Below are positions 1 to 9,120 of a stretch of DNA of 30,444 nucleotides, one piece after another. This stretch comes from Phoronis australis (lineage: Eukaryota; Phoronida; Phoronidae), in assembly GCA_002633005.1 (NCBI GenBank), contig NMRA01000572.1, forward strand, positions 37,819-68,262, given 5' to 3'. Position 1 is the first letter of the stretch. Each line of letters starts with the position of its first letter. Under the pieces are notes generated by a model that was given only the letters and a program-made list of their open reading frames with translations, did no database searches and was not told the origin of the DNA. The translations under genes were made by a program, and so were the position numbers.

Positions 1-413
1 CATTGTCCATAATCCAATGTTTACTAATGCCGCTTGCCTTCAACCTTCGAAGTAGTGGTGTTACACAACCGACGTGAACTCATGTAACCGAGACAGCAAA
101 ACTAGGTTAATTTATTTGACCCTGTGCTAAGACGAATATGCATCGACACGCAAAGTGGTATGAGCCTGACAACCTATTACGCAACTGCTACTCTAGCCTA
201 ACAATAGCAGCCGACCAGCTGGTCGTCTGATGGCCGGTCGGCTAAAGGGTCGGCTGAAGGGTCGGCTGTGGGGTCGCCTTATGAGTCGGCACTGCGGGCG
301 GCTGCCGGTCGGCTAATTTTTAGCCGACCGGTCGGCTAATTTGCCGACCGGTCGACGGCCGGTCGTCGACCAATTTCCGACCGGTCGGCCAAAAATTCGT
401 GATGTGTACTGTA
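1..413 (+). mobile_element. Right end of a long-TIR DNA transposon, cut by the window edge
   Basis: These 413 bases align without gaps to 22753-23165, the right end of the complete element at 18027-23165, with 4 substitutions (about 99% identity). All four are transitions, and three fall at CpG in one of the copies. The end is packed with GGTCGGCT-type motifs on both strands and finishes with a terminal inverted repeat reading CGTGATGTGTACTGTA at 398-413. The flank after 413 (ACTTTC) differs from the flank of the other copy, which fits independent insertion rather than a segmental duplication. The left end lies outside the window. The copy sits in an ASPH intron. No coding sequence is visible in this part. 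Confidence 0.85.
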
Positions 414-686
414 ACTTTCAAAATTAAATGAGAAAAGCAGCCATCCGCAGTTACCTACCCCAACTTGCAGACGCAGGACTTCAGACACTCAGAGGAATGA
501 CAAAAAGGCCTTGCGAAGCAATTTAGCTGATACCAAGCAAATTTTTGTTTTTGAAAATATTCCTATTTCAGGATCATGCAATTTTGAAAACGACTACATA
601 CCAGAACCAAATGTGGTTTTTGGCCAAACAACCATTAATTACCAAGGTTGATAGTACATCCAGTCTGAAATTGACTGCATACCTAC
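414..686 (-). other. ASPH intron, 5' part (continues left)
   Basis: This non-coding stretch lies just downstream (in gene direction) of the donor of the 824-687 exon. It carries no recognised repeat. The next ASPH exon, expected to begin the Fe(II)/2-oxoglutarate dioxygenase domain, is not present between here and position 1. Confidence 0.6.
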
Positions 687-824
687 TTTCATTTGTTTTG
701 CATATGGCGTTTCCGTAACTGTCCACCAGGGCTGCGCTTTAACATTGTCACAGTTGTACATTGACCTTTGATCTTTGGATGGATACATCCCTGTCTTAGC
801 ACCTCTGGCATACACTACGTCACT
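687..824 (-). CDS. ASPH: ASPH coding exon: last TPR helices and KAQPWW linker to the catalytic domain
   Basis: This exon encodes 46 residues from SDVVYARGAKTGMYPSKD through NVKAQPWWTVTETPYAKQMK. The vertebrate ASPH segment reads GHKRGHFASVWQRSLYN then GLKAQPWWTPKETGYTELVK, and I count the same length, 46 codons. QPWWT with the following ET-Y is a signature of the Asp/Asn beta-hydroxylase family, just N-terminal to the dioxygenase fold. The acceptor is a T-run ending TTTTTTGCAG (AG at 826-825) with a branch-like CTAAC upstream. The donor is AAA|GTAGGT at 686-685, and an alternative TAG|GTATGC lies four bases further on. With the chosen donor the exon is phase 0 at both ends and follows the 3387-3193 exon in frame. 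The protein is an ER type II membrane enzyme hydroxylating Asp/Asn in EGF-like domains. The catalytic HxD...H residues lie beyond the left edge. Confidence 0.93.
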
Positions 825-1434
825 CTGCAAAAAACGTGTTAGTTTTATCAAACATTTATCTTCCTCATCAATATACCACAAGTACACTCTTACAGATTAA
901 CACTCAAAGATACTTTGCAATTGAGAAATTCCAAAATCAGGTTAAAAGCTGCTTAAAACATTTTCTGAGGAGTCAGCAGAGCTCAATATTTAACATACTA
1001 TCAACTCGCCACATGCAACTGGATAAAATTTCCAGGATGCTAAACAGAACGACCATGCCTGAAGCTCGGATGCAGGAGTCCTGGCCTCCACAAATGATGC
1101 ATAGTTGGCAACAGTTAAAAATGGACAAACTTGACATTTGATCTCATTACTGAGCAAATGCCCGATGGAACACAAGTCAGCATTTTTTTTAGTTCAGTGG
1201 AATCCTGGCTAAAAATGAGACGTATTACCATCAAGTCTCCTAAATGTTCCTTACTGTGAAAGGATATTAATTCTGTTACAACACTTAGGCAATGTGTATG
1301 TGCAGCAGTTTTAGGGCTGCACAGCTAAAAATTAACTCTGAAGTATTTTCTGAAGATGCTGATAGTTTTGATGTTCTTTGTATTGTAAACAGAATCCTAT
1401 CACAGTAAGTAATATTACAAGACTGCAAGGCTCA

Positions 1435-1650
1435 ACAGAAAATCACAGTCCTACTGTAAGTCTACACCAATGTGATAAATGAGACTAGTTCTACTTGCCG
1501 CGTTAGCTATAGGTATCATTATCTCTTTCATGACACAAAATGAGTAACTGGGCAAATTAAAATTAGCCTTTTCAAACTAGCGTATATAAATCAGTGGAGC
1601 GGGATACCCTGAGGACCCTGTCAAGTCCTCACAACGATTCTAGGTTATGT
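1435..1650 (+). repeat. Interspersed repeat R2, copy 1
   Basis: This copy matches 2605-2820 in the same orientation. Shared landmarks include GTCTACACCAATGTGATAAA, TATCTCTTT(C/T)ATGACACA, ATAAATCAGTGGAG and CCCTGTCAAGTCCTCAC. The copies differ by many substitutions and small indels, so the repeat is old. Together they flank the R1/foldback block as direct repeats about 1.17 kb apart. Whether R1 and R2 belong to one larger element is unknown. Confidence 0.75.
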
Positions 1651-1689
1651 ACCAGGCTGTTATTACAGACCACATGTGAACACAGTCTA

Positions 1690-2480
1690 ACCCAGAGTGT
1701 TGGGAAAGAATAGATTGTTCTAACTTCGATTGAACTTTGGCGATTCAAAAACTAGACATGATCACCATTTGATGAGGAATTCAGAAATGCTATTGGTTTA
1801 TGTTCAAATATGTTATAACTTAACTTTTGTTTTTAACAGCACAGCCCATTCAGGCTAAGATACGATCTTATTCAGAGCAATTATCGAACAAAATTAAGAG
1901 AGCTGGCCCTCCAACCATAAATGCCAGAATGGAGTTTAACCAGTACTGTTAGATAATAGCTACAGGGGTCATCTTCCCAACTACAAGGTACCTAAACTTC
2001 ACGGTTAACGGACTCATAAACACGGTCACGGATGCAAGAACACTGAACGGACCTGCAAACACGCGTCCACTGACTCACAAACACGGGAGCGGACTCAGAA
2101 AACACGATCCACGCACCCAAATACACGGGACACGGACTCATATTTATGAGGAAACACGGTTAACTGACCGCCAAACACGGGTCACGGACTCATCGGCTTC
2201 TGGGTCAGCTGACATCTACATTTTGTCCGTAAACCGTGTTTGGCGGTCCGTTAAACGTGTTTCTTCGTGAATGTGAGTCCGTGTCCATATGTCTTTGAGT
2301 GAATGGATCGTGTTTTCTGAGTCCGTTCCCGTGAGTCAGTGGACGGTGTTTGCAGGTTCGTGAGTCGTGTTCATGCGTCCATGACCGTGTTTATGAGTCC
2401 GTTAACCGTGTAGTTTAGGTACCTTGAACTAGTTGTTGGGCTATAGAATCGAACGAGTTGGGAGCAACGGGAAAATGCCA
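1690..2480 (-). repeat. Interspersed repeat R1, copy A, split by a foldback element
   Basis: Read on the minus strand, this region matches 3525-3840 (copy B) and 7286-8095 (copy C). Shared landmarks are CGATTCTATAGCCCAACAA, the stretch around AACTCCATTCTGGCATTTATGG, GAGGGCCAGCTCTC and CACTCTGGGTT. Copy A is continuous with the family on both sides of 1984-2426, which is an insertion. Copy A keeps a segment of about 90 bases (around GGGCTGTGCTGTTAAAAA on the minus strand) that is deleted in copy B. This segment supplies the empty site for the insertion in copy C. No coding capacity is evident. Confidence 0.8.
1984..2426. mobile_element. 443-bp foldback/MITE-like element with 5-bp target duplication
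   Basis: The ends are CAAGGTACCTAAACTTCACG on the left and TAGTTTAGGTACCTTG on the right, an almost perfect inverted pair. The two halves (about 1984-2190 and 2225-2426) remain complementary along most of their length, sharing motifs such as GGTTAACGGACTCATAAACA and CGGACTCAGAAAACACGATC. AACTA flanks the element at 1979-1983 and 2427-2431, a 5-bp target site duplication. Copy B of R1 provides an unoccupied version of the site near 3565-3590. The interior is built from imperfect repeats of ACACGG..GGACTC. There is no ORF, so it must be non-autonomous. I could not place it in a named superfamily. Confidence 0.85.
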
Positions 2481-2567
2481 TAATGATGTAGAAACGCAAG
2501 TATCAGTTTTACTTAGGGGCATGTACCTATAATTCTGGATCATAATGCTAAATTGTCATGAGAGACT

Positions 2568-2599
2568 GTCCGGAGTTGGTATCAGGTGCAACTCCGGAC
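2568..2599. other. Perfect short hairpin
   Basis: GTCCGGAGTTG at 2568-2578 is repeated as its exact reverse complement CAACTCCGGAC at 2589-2599, with a 10-nt loop. It lies at the edge of R2 copy 2. Possible readings are the end of a small repeat or a transposon footprint. No function can be assigned. Confidence 0.6.
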
Positions 2600-2604
2600 G
2601 TTCT

Positions 2605-2820
2605 GGGGTCAATAAAAAACCACAGTTCAACTGTGAGTCTACACCAATGTGATAAACGATAGTAACTTGCTGCATCTGCTGCAGGTGTGCTTATCTCTTT
2701 TATGACACACAAAGTGTGACTGGGCAACGCGTTTTCAAAATAATGTGGATAAATCAGTGGAGTGTGAGACCCCTGAGGTCCCTGTCAAGTCCTCACGACA
2801 ATTCTACGTTAAGGTCCGCT
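2605..2820 (+). repeat. Interspersed repeat R2, copy 2
   Basis: This is the second direct copy of the repeat at 1435-1650, with the same order of landmarks and moderate divergence. It begins just after the hairpin at 2568-2599. Confidence 0.75.
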
Positions 2821-3192
2821 GCATATATGCTAATTCTCAAATTTCCATTTAAATCTTTCTCTGGTTCTTGCAGATTTTCAACAATAACTACAAAACCATT
2901 ATAGAACTCATGACATTAATTTTACTTCAATCCGCAGTTCAAATGTCCAAAAGTGTGTCAGCCACACTGTAACATTTTTGACATATTTTCCCTCTGTGAG
3001 CAAGGATTGAATATTTTTAATTTTTCAAAGATGAAAACGGTTCATATTATTTTAAGAATACGATAAAAGTAACTCCACGCAACTACGTACTATTACATGT
3101 TCTAATTAAATTGAGCAAGTTGTACCAACCAAAGCACGTCTTCTTTCCATGAAACAAACATTAAAGCTTAATTAACAAGGACATAACCTAAC

Positions 3193-3387
3193 CTCCTGCT
3201 TTCTCCCCATCCTATAGAGGGCGTCACCAAGATGGAAGAAGAAACGACCGTGTTGTGTCCCTGGTTCTCCACTGTTGAGGCCTGCAGTCAACAGAGGTAT
3301 GGCCGCCGTGTAGTTCTGGTCCTCTGTTTTCAAGATGAAGCCGTAGTGAACCTGAGCATAGCCATCAGAGGGAGACACTTGCAGCAC
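3193..3387 (-). CDS. ASPH: ASPH coding exon: TPR segment (VHYGFILK)
   Basis: The exon encodes 65 residues beginning VLQVSPSDGYAQVHYGFILK and ending RFFFHLGDALYRMGRKQE. Mammalian ASPH has VLSVTPNDGFAKVHYGFILK and GRFYFHLGDAMQRVGNKE at the same place. VHYGFILK and the GEPGT-HGRF-FHLGDA block are near-identical family signatures. The segment is a TPR repeat forming the helical N-terminal part of the luminal region, which contributes to substrate positioning. The acceptor is TTGTCTTGTAG|GTGCTG (AG at 3389-3388). The donor is GAG|GTTAGG (GT at 3192-3191), weaker than consensus at +3. Both boundaries are phase 0. It continues in frame from the 4540-4404 exon (ARNIFEK|VLQVSP) into the 824-687 exon (GRKQE|SDVVYA). 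Confidence 0.95.
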
Positions 3388-3524
3388 CTACAAGACAATG
3401 ATTTCAGTGGAATTCGCCATGCTATTCCACGGATTGAAAGTAAATTTTGGGCTCGAAACAAGATGATTATTGCTGGATATGTATCAGCCTCACTAAACTG
3501 ACCCTATTGAGCAATATAGGTGTC

Positions 3525-3840
3525 AATACACCGTTTTCCCATTGCTCCCAACTTGTTCGATTCTATAGCCCAACAAAAAATTGGGAAGTAGCCTATCTTA
3601 CACGACTGATTAACTCCATTCTGACATTCATGGTTGCAGGGCCAGCTCTCTTTTATTGGATAATTGGATTTCTAAAATCCTCTTCAAATGGTGAACATGT
3701 TTAGTTTTTGAATCGCCAAAATTGCCCAACTGAAACGAAATTACAATAATATATTCTTTCCTAATGTACCAACCACTCTGGGTTTGATGGTGTTCACATG
3801 TGGTCCGTAATAAGCCTGGCATGCCTGTTGTCATAACAGC
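3525..3840 (+). repeat. Interspersed repeat R1, copy B
   Basis: This copy is homologous to the minus strand of 1690-2480 and to 7286-8095 on the plus strand. It reads straight through CTATAGCCCAACAAAAAATT, the point where copy A is interrupted by the foldback element, and so gives the empty site. It has a deletion of about 90 bases after GATAATTGGATTTC relative to copies A and C. Confidence 0.8.
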
Positions 3841-3956
3841 TGGACAAAGACTGTGCTAATGGCAGTTAACATTAAAGAAGCTAGATGTTACTACATGCTC
3901 AGAACCCCCTTCATCTGGTAAAGTCACTGAACAGGAAAACCTTGTCATGTTGTAGA

Positions 3957-4195
3957 TCAGCCTAACTAAACTGACCCTACTGAACATTAGGTGCTGCAGA
4001 TTAGCCTCACTAAATGACCCTGGCTACTGAACAATATAGGTGCTGGAGAGCAGGCTCACTAAAGTGATTGAAAACAAATAGGTGCTGGAGAGCAGGCTCA
4101 CTCAAGTGACCCTATTGAACAATACAGGTGCTGGAGATGAGTGTCACTAAACTGACCCTATTAAACAATATAGGTCCTGCTGGAGAACAGGCTCG
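3957..4195 (+). repeat. Degenerate tandem array, ~50-bp unit
   Basis: About five units follow the pattern AACAATATAGGTGCTGGAGA, GCAGGCTCACTAAA, TGACCCTATT. Individual units lose or gain bases. A single related unit lies apart at about 3485-3525 (CTCACTAAACTGACCCTATT), just beside R1 copy B. Confidence 0.75.
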
Positions 4196-4403
4196 TGGGT
4201 AAGCAACTAGGACAAAAATGCATAACTGGTTCTTGTCTGTATTTTTAAACTTGTCCACAATAATCTGTCCTAAATTTCGCAAGATTTTACCGCAAAATGA
4301 CTTAATTATCTGATATACATAATTTTGGAAATAAATTGATAAGTAGTGTGTTGGAAATTCACATATCAAAAAGCAGCTTAATTGATTCTAGTGTTTTCCT
4401 TAC

Positions 4404-4540
4404 CTTCTCAAATATGTTTCGTGCATGACTGACTAAGTTAATTAACATGTAAGAGGTTCCAAGCTGGTTCAAGAGAGTCACATTCCCTGGAAAACGCTGA
4501 ATCAGTTGTTTCTGAACCACCACGGCTTGCTTGTTCCAAC
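4404..4540 (-). CDS. ASPH: ASPH coding exon: TPR segment (LIQRFPGNVTLLNQLGTSYM)
   Basis: The exon encodes WNKQAVVVQKQLIQRFPG, then NVTLLNQLGTSYMLINL, then VSHARNIFEK. Mammalian ASPH has LLTLQRLVQLFPNDTSLKND, LGVGYLLIGDNDNAKKVYEE here. The pattern is a TPR helix pair with conserved QRFP-N-TLLNQLG-YL. The acceptor CCATTGTAG|GTTGGAAC has its AG at 4542-4541 and a weak pyrimidine tract. The donor is GAGAAG|GTAAGG (GT at 4403-4402). It enters in phase 1: the G left by the 10367-10124 exon plus GT makes Gly, giving TFRG-WNKQ. It leaves in phase 0. No long ORF flags this exon; it was found by splice sites and homology. Its acceptor and first 16 exonic bases recur six more times in the adjacent array at 4525-5175. 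Confidence 0.93.
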
Positions 4541-5175
4541 CTACAATGGGGTCAAATTAGTCACAGATTCAGTTAGACTGAAACATGCACTGACGTGAAG
4601 CACCCTTGTATTTCTGCTTGCTTTTAATTGTTCCAACGTACAATGGTGTCAAATCAGTCAGGGATTCAGTTAGACTTGAACATGCACTGTGAAGCACTGG
4701 CCCTTGTATATTTTTGCTTGCTTGTTCCAACCTACAATGGGGTCAAATTAGTCGGAGATTCTGTTAGACTGAAACATGCACTGTGAATTTGTACCGGCCC
4801 TTGTATTTCTGCTTGCTTCTTCCAACCTATAATGGGGTCAAATCAGTCAGATATTCTGTTAGACTGAAACATGCACTGACGTGAAGCATCCTTGTATTTT
4901 TGCTTGCTTCTTCCAACCTACAATGGGGTCAAATCAGTCAAAGATTCTGTTAAACTGAAACATGCACTGTGAATTAAAAGCACCCTTGTATTTCTGCTTG
5001 CCTGTTACAGCCTACAATGGGGTCAAATTAGTCAGCGATTCAGTTAGACTGCAACATGCACTGACGTGAAGCACCATTTTATTTCTGCTTGCTTGTACCA
5101 ACCTACAATGGGGTCAAATTAGTCAGAGATTCTGTTAGATTGAAACATGCACTGCACAGAAGGACCGTTAATTGT
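4525..5175 (-). repeat. Seven tandem copies of the exon's 3' splice-site region, ~93-bp unit
   Basis: The first unit overlaps the real boundary of the 4540-4404 exon. Six more follow upstream. Each unit, read on the minus strand, carries TGACTAATTTGACCCCATTG, then TAG|GTTGGAACAAGCAAGC, that is, branch-like sequence, AG and the first 16 exonic bases. The AGs fall at 4542 (used), 4733, 4828, 4919, 5013 and 5104. In the unit near 4639 the AG is mutated to AC. Units differ by substitutions and small indels in the part around GCACTGACGTGAAGCACC. The array therefore amplified an exon-intron junction. Confidence 0.9.
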
Positions 5176-5733
5176 ATTGCTGACAAAAAATACATGCACT
5201 TCCAAATCATACTGATAATGTTTACTTTGTCCAAGATGAACACCAAGGCTGGGTTATGATTTTTTACTTGCAAAAGTGTCTGTTATTCTATGCTCAAGGA
5301 CATAAAGCCTTACGTGGATAACATGATTACCGCAGCATTAAAAGGCTAAACGTTTATAAGTCTGAACTTGAAATTTCCAGTATTTTTAGTAACTATCGTG
5401 AGGTTTTACTAGACTTTGTAGTGCAAATATATGAGTGATGAAGTGCAAACCTGGACTAGAAACTCATTTACATAAACCATAATGTACTCGAGCACAGATT
5501 ATAAATAAGGTAAAATTTTTCAGTTCAGAACAGTGTGGTGGACAGGTAAAATTTCATTTTTCGGAAATATGATGAACGTCAAAATTGCCCATGTCCCAAT
5601 CTTTAGAATCAATAATTTTCAATTTTCTGTTTGAATATTAATGTTTCTAGATTTACAGACTGTCCCAATTTTACCGTACAATAGTTGTGTAAGTGCTGAC
5701 GCACTCTGTTAGTTTTTAGAATACAGTTTAATT

Positions 5734-5865
5734 ACTCTGCGCAGAGTACTGTTGTTCCAGGGTTTTCTTCAATTTTATTCTTATTACTCTGCGCGTGTAA
5801 GTGCAGAGTACTGTTGTTCCTGGGTTTTCTTCAATTTTATTCTTATTCTTCTTATTCTTCTTCCG
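5734..5865 (+). repeat. Two-unit tandem duplication followed by a CTT/ATTCTT tract
   Basis: ACTCTGCGC...GCAGAGTACTGTTGTTCC then GGGTTTTCTTCAATTTTATT occurs twice (5734-5786 and from 5787). The second copy has about 10 extra bases (GTGTAAGTGC). TTATTCTTCTTATTCTTCTT follows. CTGCGCAGAG and the second unit's TGCAGAGTA are self-complementary. Downstream sequence to about 6000 may be the body of an unidentified repeat. Confidence 0.65.
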
Positions 5866-6329
5866 ACCAACTTTGAGGCTTAATAACTCCAAATTGGGTT
5901 CAGGTACGGTCTTTAAATTCAGCATATAACCAAGGAGTGTACGAGTATAGGAGAGTTCACTCCGCCATTTTACCATTCGCCGCAATGGTTACTGGTCGAA
6001 ACACTAGAACTCCAAGCGGTGTATAATCAACACTTAGTTTGGCGCGCAGTCGGAACAATGTAAACGCTAATAAATTCATACTTTAATAACATTCAACGTG
6101 CAATAAAATTACTGTGTGGTTGAAAATGGTTAAAATACATAAACTAACATCCACTTACAATAGAATGAGAAAGAAAATGTGTATATTAATCAATATTAAA
6201 GTGTATTCGTTTTTATTCTCTTGAAGCTCCCTTCAAAATTCATCATGGTTTTGTTTCATGTTTGAGTTCTTAACACGGCAATTACTGTTCCTTATAACAG
6301 CTCATACCTCCGAGTCCATGGACTACATA

Positions 6330-6690
6330 ATTTGAAAGATTGCCCCGGGGCTTCAGAGGGGAATTCCCCCCAGGTGCCAGCTAAGGGTGTACCAAGCAAA
6401 AACCGGCAGGTGGGCGCCAAATGGGTGTTGACCCCCTCCCAGGGGGGTTACATGGGAGGAGTGCTAAACAGGTAAAAACCAATGGGTATGTATGCCACAT
6501 GGGTGTTGAGCCCCTCCCATCGTCACATATTTTGGTTGCTCCCCTGACCATTGACAAACATGTTGCTCCCAGCTCACTGCTGGTTTCATCTCCACCCAAC
6601 AATTTCGCATGTGTTCCCTATTCAATGCATGAGGCTACTGGCAATGCAGACAATTGTTTTGTGCAGTGGGTGTTACACAAGTGAGAAGAA
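6330..6690. other. GC-richer block with duplicated ATGGGTGTTGA(C/G)CCCCTCCCA motif
   Basis: This block has higher C/G content than its surroundings. CCAAATGGGTGTTGACCCCC and CACATGGGTGTTGAGCCCCT recur about 85 bases apart (near 6419 and 6500), each followed by TCCCA. Both strands are open for 70-85 codons, but no protein family is recognisable and no good splice pair stands out. I treat it as non-coding repeat sequence. Confidence 0.35.
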
Positions 6691-7285
6691 GAAAGCAAGG
6701 CAATTCATCACTACCACAAAACCGTAATACAATTTTAGAACATTCCATTATTTCTTAGACATGCCAGTATAGGGCTCAATCCCACTCTCCCACTCACCAA
6801 CAGTTACAAGTCACTTGCTAATCTGTAGAATAGCTCACAACTTACAAAATGAATTAACATCGAGTATATCATTACTCATAACTAGTCAAAGTTCAAAATA
6901 TCATGACAAAAAATTAAGAGATACTAAACAGCAATCAAAATATTCACCACCCACATAACTTCATACAAAATTGAATGATTAAAAAGACTTGGATGATAAA
7001 ACCAAAATTTTATTTTATATACCCACTGTTCCTATTAGTAAATATTTCAGGTAAGTTAAAGCCAAACCACAAGATCATATCTGATACCTAGCCTTAAATT
7101 AATCACAATCTCCAAAAATGTACAAAATAGGCAACACATACACCAACCAATACAACAAGAAAATCTGACCAACCTTGTCACCCTCTATTAATTCACTAGA
7201 AAACAACAGCACTTTTCGCCAAAGAAATGCGTTATACATAAAGCTGAAAACTAATTTACTTACAACAATTAGTAGCCAGTACTTA

Positions 7286-8095
7286 GATTAACTCCATCCT
7301 GGCATTTATGGTAGGAGGGCTAACTCTCTTTTGTTCGATAATTGCTCTAATCTCTCATCAGATACTATCTAGCCTGACTGGGCTGTGCTGTTAAAAGGGC
7401 CTTTCATACTAACCTCCATGTCTGGATGGTTTGGGGAGTTGCAGTCAGTATGAACACTTAACTTCGGTCCTGGATTACAGTTAACAGCTCCAGTTAACAT
7501 CAAAGTTAACAGGTGGATTTAACAGCGCAGCGTCGATGCTGTGGTGCAGTATGAACGGTCAACTTCGGTCCTATCGAAGTTATCGCCAGGTGCCAATGTT
7601 ATGGTCAACAATTAAAGGGCATTGCTGTCTCTAATAGTTGCTTATATTTTGCTCTAATAATCACCAATCGATTTAAAAATAAGTTTTATATCAATTAGCA
7701 CATGTAAAGGTTCCTAAATTGGCAATTTGAAAAATCATAGCATGCAGCGCTACCTTAGGATAACTTCGATGACAGCAGCGTCACCTACCATTTACTTCGA
7801 AGTTCATTAACAACCGAAGCCAGTATGAACGGTCCAGTTAACTTCGCTGTTTACGTTGAGCTCTGCTCAGACCGGAGTTAAGCCAATATGAAAGGGCCTA
7901 AAAATAAAAGTTTAGTTACAACGTAATTGAACATAAACCAATAAAATTTCTCAATTCCTTGTCAAATGCTGACCATGCTTAGTTTATGAATCACCAAAAT
8001 TGCTCAACTACAACCGAAGTTAAGACGATCTATTCTGTCTGACCGTATTAATACCAACGCACTGGGTTTGACTGCGCTAATACACAGTCAGTAAC
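7286..8095 (+). repeat. Interspersed repeat R1, copy C, split by a TIR element
   Basis: This copy is homologous to copy B and to the reverse strand of copy A. Landmarks are TTAACTCCATCCTGGCATTT, GAGGGCTAACTCTCTTTTGT, GGGCTGTGCTGTTAAAA, GAACATAAACCAATA and CACTGGGTTTGACTG. It is interrupted at 7397-7898. Copy A reads through GCTGTTAAAAACAAAAG at the same point. Confidence 0.8.
7397..7898. mobile_element. 502-bp non-autonomous TIR element (MITE-like)
   Basis: The left end GGGCCTTTCATACTAACC and the right end CCAATATGAAAGGGCC form an inverted pair (about 13 bp with one or two mismatches). TAAAA flanks both sides (7392-7396 and 7899-7903), a candidate 5-bp target duplication. The A-rich site makes its exact length uncertain. 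Subterminal motifs of the type CAGTATGAACGGTC...AACTTCGGTCC recur near 7451, 7547 and 7822. There is no coding capacity. A second, truncated and inverted copy lies at 16402-16745. Confidence 0.75.
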
Positions 8096-8746
8096 AGGGT
8101 GCAACCACCATAGGTTTCATAATTTTTTTAAGAATTAAGATTTTAAAATCCACAACACAGATAGTATTTGATCCAATAAGTTGTTTTTTGCAGTATATGC
8201 TATTTTAATAAAGATATTACACTTGATGTGTTAATTTTATTTAGTTACGCACATTAAATCATTGTCATTATTTAAGCTAAGGTCATGTGGTTCCTGTATT
8301 TCCGTATGTGCCAATTTTCACGCGCAGTATATACGTGGAATATTAAAACGTATTAATGCAATGAGTAATGTTCAGTTTTAATGATTCAGTTTTCCAGAGT
8401 CTATCGGCATCTCAACATTTTTAGTACACACGCTTTCTCACATTAAGTTTTAACAGCAGAATGTGTAATTTTGACTACTGGTTCTCACAACCAGTACCAA
8501 AAGTCTGCAGTAATGAAACAAGCTCGATCGTTTGAGTGCAAAATGGTACACAAACAAGATTTTGAAGAGTTAAGAAAAACGATTCACTAATGTATGTAAA
8601 CTTGCAAAAGATTCAGTACTGGTATACCGCCAATTCGAAAAATGTTATTCTCAAAGACGCAGGCATTCACGCTCGTAGGGTCCACTATGCCGAGTGTGCG
8701 GCTTTATTAATGAAACGGACCACTGCGATCACTGTAACTAGTACGT

Positions 8747-8858
8747 ACCTACAAACAGGTTCACTTAACTATGTAGGCTACCTACAAACAGGTTCACTTT
8801 CAGTACATACCTACAAACAGGTTCACTTTAACTATGTACCTACAAACAGGTTCACTTT
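8747..8858 (+). repeat. Minisatellite, four units of 29-33 bp
   Basis: ACCTACAAACAGGTTCACTT occurs four times, separated by variable tails (AACTATGTAGGCT, TCAGTACAT, TAACTATGT). ACCT...AGGT within the core is partly self-complementary. Confidence 0.9.
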
Positions 8859-9019
8859 GGGAATTCAAAACCATACAAAAGGTTCCTTTTCCTGCATCTA
8901 CAATAATCATCTTAAGATCTAGTTGCAAATGATGTACTCATTTTTGACAATGGCATCTCTTCTTGTACAGTTCAACTTTAGGGTAAAAATCAGCTGTCCA
9001 AGAAATTTGTGTGAAAGGA

Positions 9020-9036
9020 TTAGGGTTAGGGTTAGG
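9020..9036 (+). repeat. Short interstitial telomere-like run (TTAGGG)
   Basis: TTAGGGTTAGGGTTAGG gives nearly three perfect copies of the metazoan telomere hexamer. It sits 18 bases before the minisatellite cluster at 9055. Too short to be a relic telomere with any certainty. Confidence 0.6.
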
Positions 9037-9054
9037 CTTGTGGAGTTAACTGGT

Positions 9055-9120
9055 ACAAAAAGGTGGTGTTTGTGCAACAAAAAGGTGGTGTTTGTGCAAC
9101 AAAAAGGTGGTGTTTGTGCA
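9055..9120 (+). repeat. Three perfect 22-bp tandem units
   Basis: ACAAAAAGGTGGTGTTTGTG plus CA is repeated exactly three times (9055-9076, 9077-9098, 9099-9120). The unit is contained within the 50-bp unit that follows. Confidence 0.92.

Larger units (their letters stand above)
825..3192 (-). other. ASPH intron filled with interspersed repeats
   Basis: This intron separates the 3387-3193 and 824-687 exons. It holds two direct copies of an approximately 210-bp repeat (about 1435-1650 and 2605-2820), an R1 repeat copy in inverted orientation (about 1690-2480), and a 443-bp foldback element inside that R1 copy. It also holds a perfect 11-bp-stem hairpin at 2568-2599. I see nothing recognisable in 825-1430 or 2830-3190. 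Confidence 0.8.
3388..4403 (-). other. ASPH intron with R1 copy B and a tandem array
   Basis: This intron lies between the 4540-4404 and 3387-3193 exons, and both of its splice sites were identified. It contains R1 copy B (about 3525-3840) and a degenerate tandem array of about 50-bp units (3957-4195). Nothing recognisable lies in 4200-4400. Confidence 0.8.

Noticed and set aside
1435-2820. R2 direct repeats as long terminal repeats of a retroelement
   Set aside because: The two copies are strongly diverged, there is no primer-binding or polypurine tract, and the interior is R1 plus a foldback insertion with no coding sequence.
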